A stretch of 5,613 bases of DNA, from the NCBI GenBank assembly GCA_023388675.1, contig JAEWFU010000369.1, positions 1-5,613 of the forward strand, read 5' to 3'. The notes beneath the pieces are model-generated. The model did not search any database. It was not told the origin of the DNA and saw nothing but the letters and a program-made list of their open reading frames with translations. This DNA comes from Pseudomonadota bacterium (GTDB lineage Bacteria > Pseudomonadota > Alphaproteobacteria > Rhizobiales > Rhizobiaceae). The translations under genes and the position numbers were made by a program. Position 1 is the first letter of the stretch. Each line of letters begins with the position of its first letter. Below are positions 5,134 through 5,613 of this stretch, in pieces.

Positions 5134-5613
5134 CTAAAGGGTAAAGGCTTCGCCGAGATAGAGCCGCCGCACGTCGGGGTTCTCGACGATCTCCGACGGC
5201 AGGCCATGGGTCAGCACCTGTCCGGCATGGATGATATAGGCGCGCTCCACCAGCCCCAGCGTCTCGCGGACATTATGATCGGTGACGAGCACCCCGATTC
5301 CGCGGGCCGTCAGGTGCCGCACGAGCTGCTGGATGTCGGACACGGCGATCGGGTCGACGCCTGCGAACGGTTCATCGAGCAGCATGAAATTGGGGTTGGA
5401 CGCCAGTGCACGGGCGATTTCCAGACGCCGGCGCTCGCCGCCCGAAAGAGCGATGGAAGGCGCCTTGCGCAGATGTGCGATGTGGAATTCCTCGAGCAGT
5501 TCGTCGAGCCGGTGCTCACGGGCCTTGCGGCTCTTCTCCGTCACTTCGAGGATGGCCCGGATGTTGTTCTCGACCGAAAGGCCGCGAAAGATCGACGCTT
5601 CCTGCGGCAGATA
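5134..5613 (-). CDS. lptB: LPS export ABC transporter ATPase LptB (C-terminal part)
   Basis: The last 159 residues of the ATPase that powers lipopolysaccharide extraction from the inner membrane by LptB2FG. The N-terminus with the Walker A motif lies beyond the right edge. Visible motifs, numbered from the edge: the Q-loop [18 protein letters not shown] (1-18), typical of LptB; the ABC signature LSGGE (56-60) followed by [10 protein letters not shown]; Walker B FMLLDE with catalytic Glu81 and EPFAGVDP (81-88); and the switch histidine His113 in TDHNV (111-115). The C-terminus ends normally at TAG 5136-5134 after LYLGEAFTL. The GTG at 5544 is internal and not a start, because the frame stays open with conserved LptB sequence to the edge. 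Downstream position of rpoN is the standard proteobacterial order. Confidence 0.97.
   Translation of the reverse strand, partial: YLPQEASIFRGLSVENNIRAILEVTEKSRKAREHRLDELLEEFHIAHLRKAPSIALSGGERRRLEIARALASNPNFMLLDEPFAGVDPIAVSDIQQLVRHLTARGIGVLVTDHNVRETLGLVERAYIIHAGQVLTHGLPSEIVENPDVRRLYLGEAFTL

Noticed and set aside
4941..5207. A minus-strand 88-codon open frame across the lptB-rpoN spacer
   Set aside because: It overlaps lptB out of frame, is very Arg-rich, contains the predicted rpoN promoter, and resembles no family.

Overview
The window looks like chromosomal DNA of an alphaproteobacterium of the Rhizobiales, most likely a Mesorhizobium/Phyllobacteriaceae relative. The support is high GC with strongly GC-biased third codon positions, the neighbourhood lptB-rpoN-hpf-ptsN, a rhizobial-type small heat-shock gene followed by a DUF1150 gene, and an intergenic palindromic element of the kind scattered through rhizobial genomes. 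The identification rests on recognised protein and DNA patterns, not on a database search.

Layout, left to right. At 1-10 a minus-strand gene seems to begin and run off the left edge; only three codons are visible, but a perfect Shine-Dalgarno precedes them. A dispersed repeat lies at 84-124. A nucleoside hydrolase (149-1090, minus, GTG start) follows. The 119-bp divergent spacer up to 1210 holds a heat-shock (RpoH-type) promoter and a leader that folds like a ROSE RNA thermometer. It drives the plus-strand Hsp20 gene (1210-1629), followed by a DUF1150 gene (1708-1965). A GC-rich hairpin terminator at 1990-2012 separates these from the convergent minus-strand block.

The right half reads right to left: lptB (5134-5613, N-terminus outside the window), rpoN (3399-4928), long-form hpf (2579-3160) and ptsN (2039-2503). 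LptB is the ATPase of the lipopolysaccharide transporter. RpoN is sigma-54. Hpf is the ribosome hibernation factor. PtsN is EIIA-Ntr, the output protein of the nitrogen phosphotransferase system. The rpoN-hpf-ptsN order is widely conserved in proteobacteria and groups nitrogen and carbon signalling with stationary-phase ribosome inactivation. A good sigma-70-type promoter sits in the lptB-rpoN spacer, so rpoN probably has its own promoter.

Nothing here looks like an undescribed multi-gene system: no CRISPR array, transposase, phage gene or RNA gene was seen. The most interesting signals are regulatory: the RpoH promoter plus ROSE-like thermometer ahead of hsp20, the hairpin and possible general-stress promoter between hsp20 and DUF1150, and the conserved but uncharacterised DUF1150 protein beside a chaperone gene.
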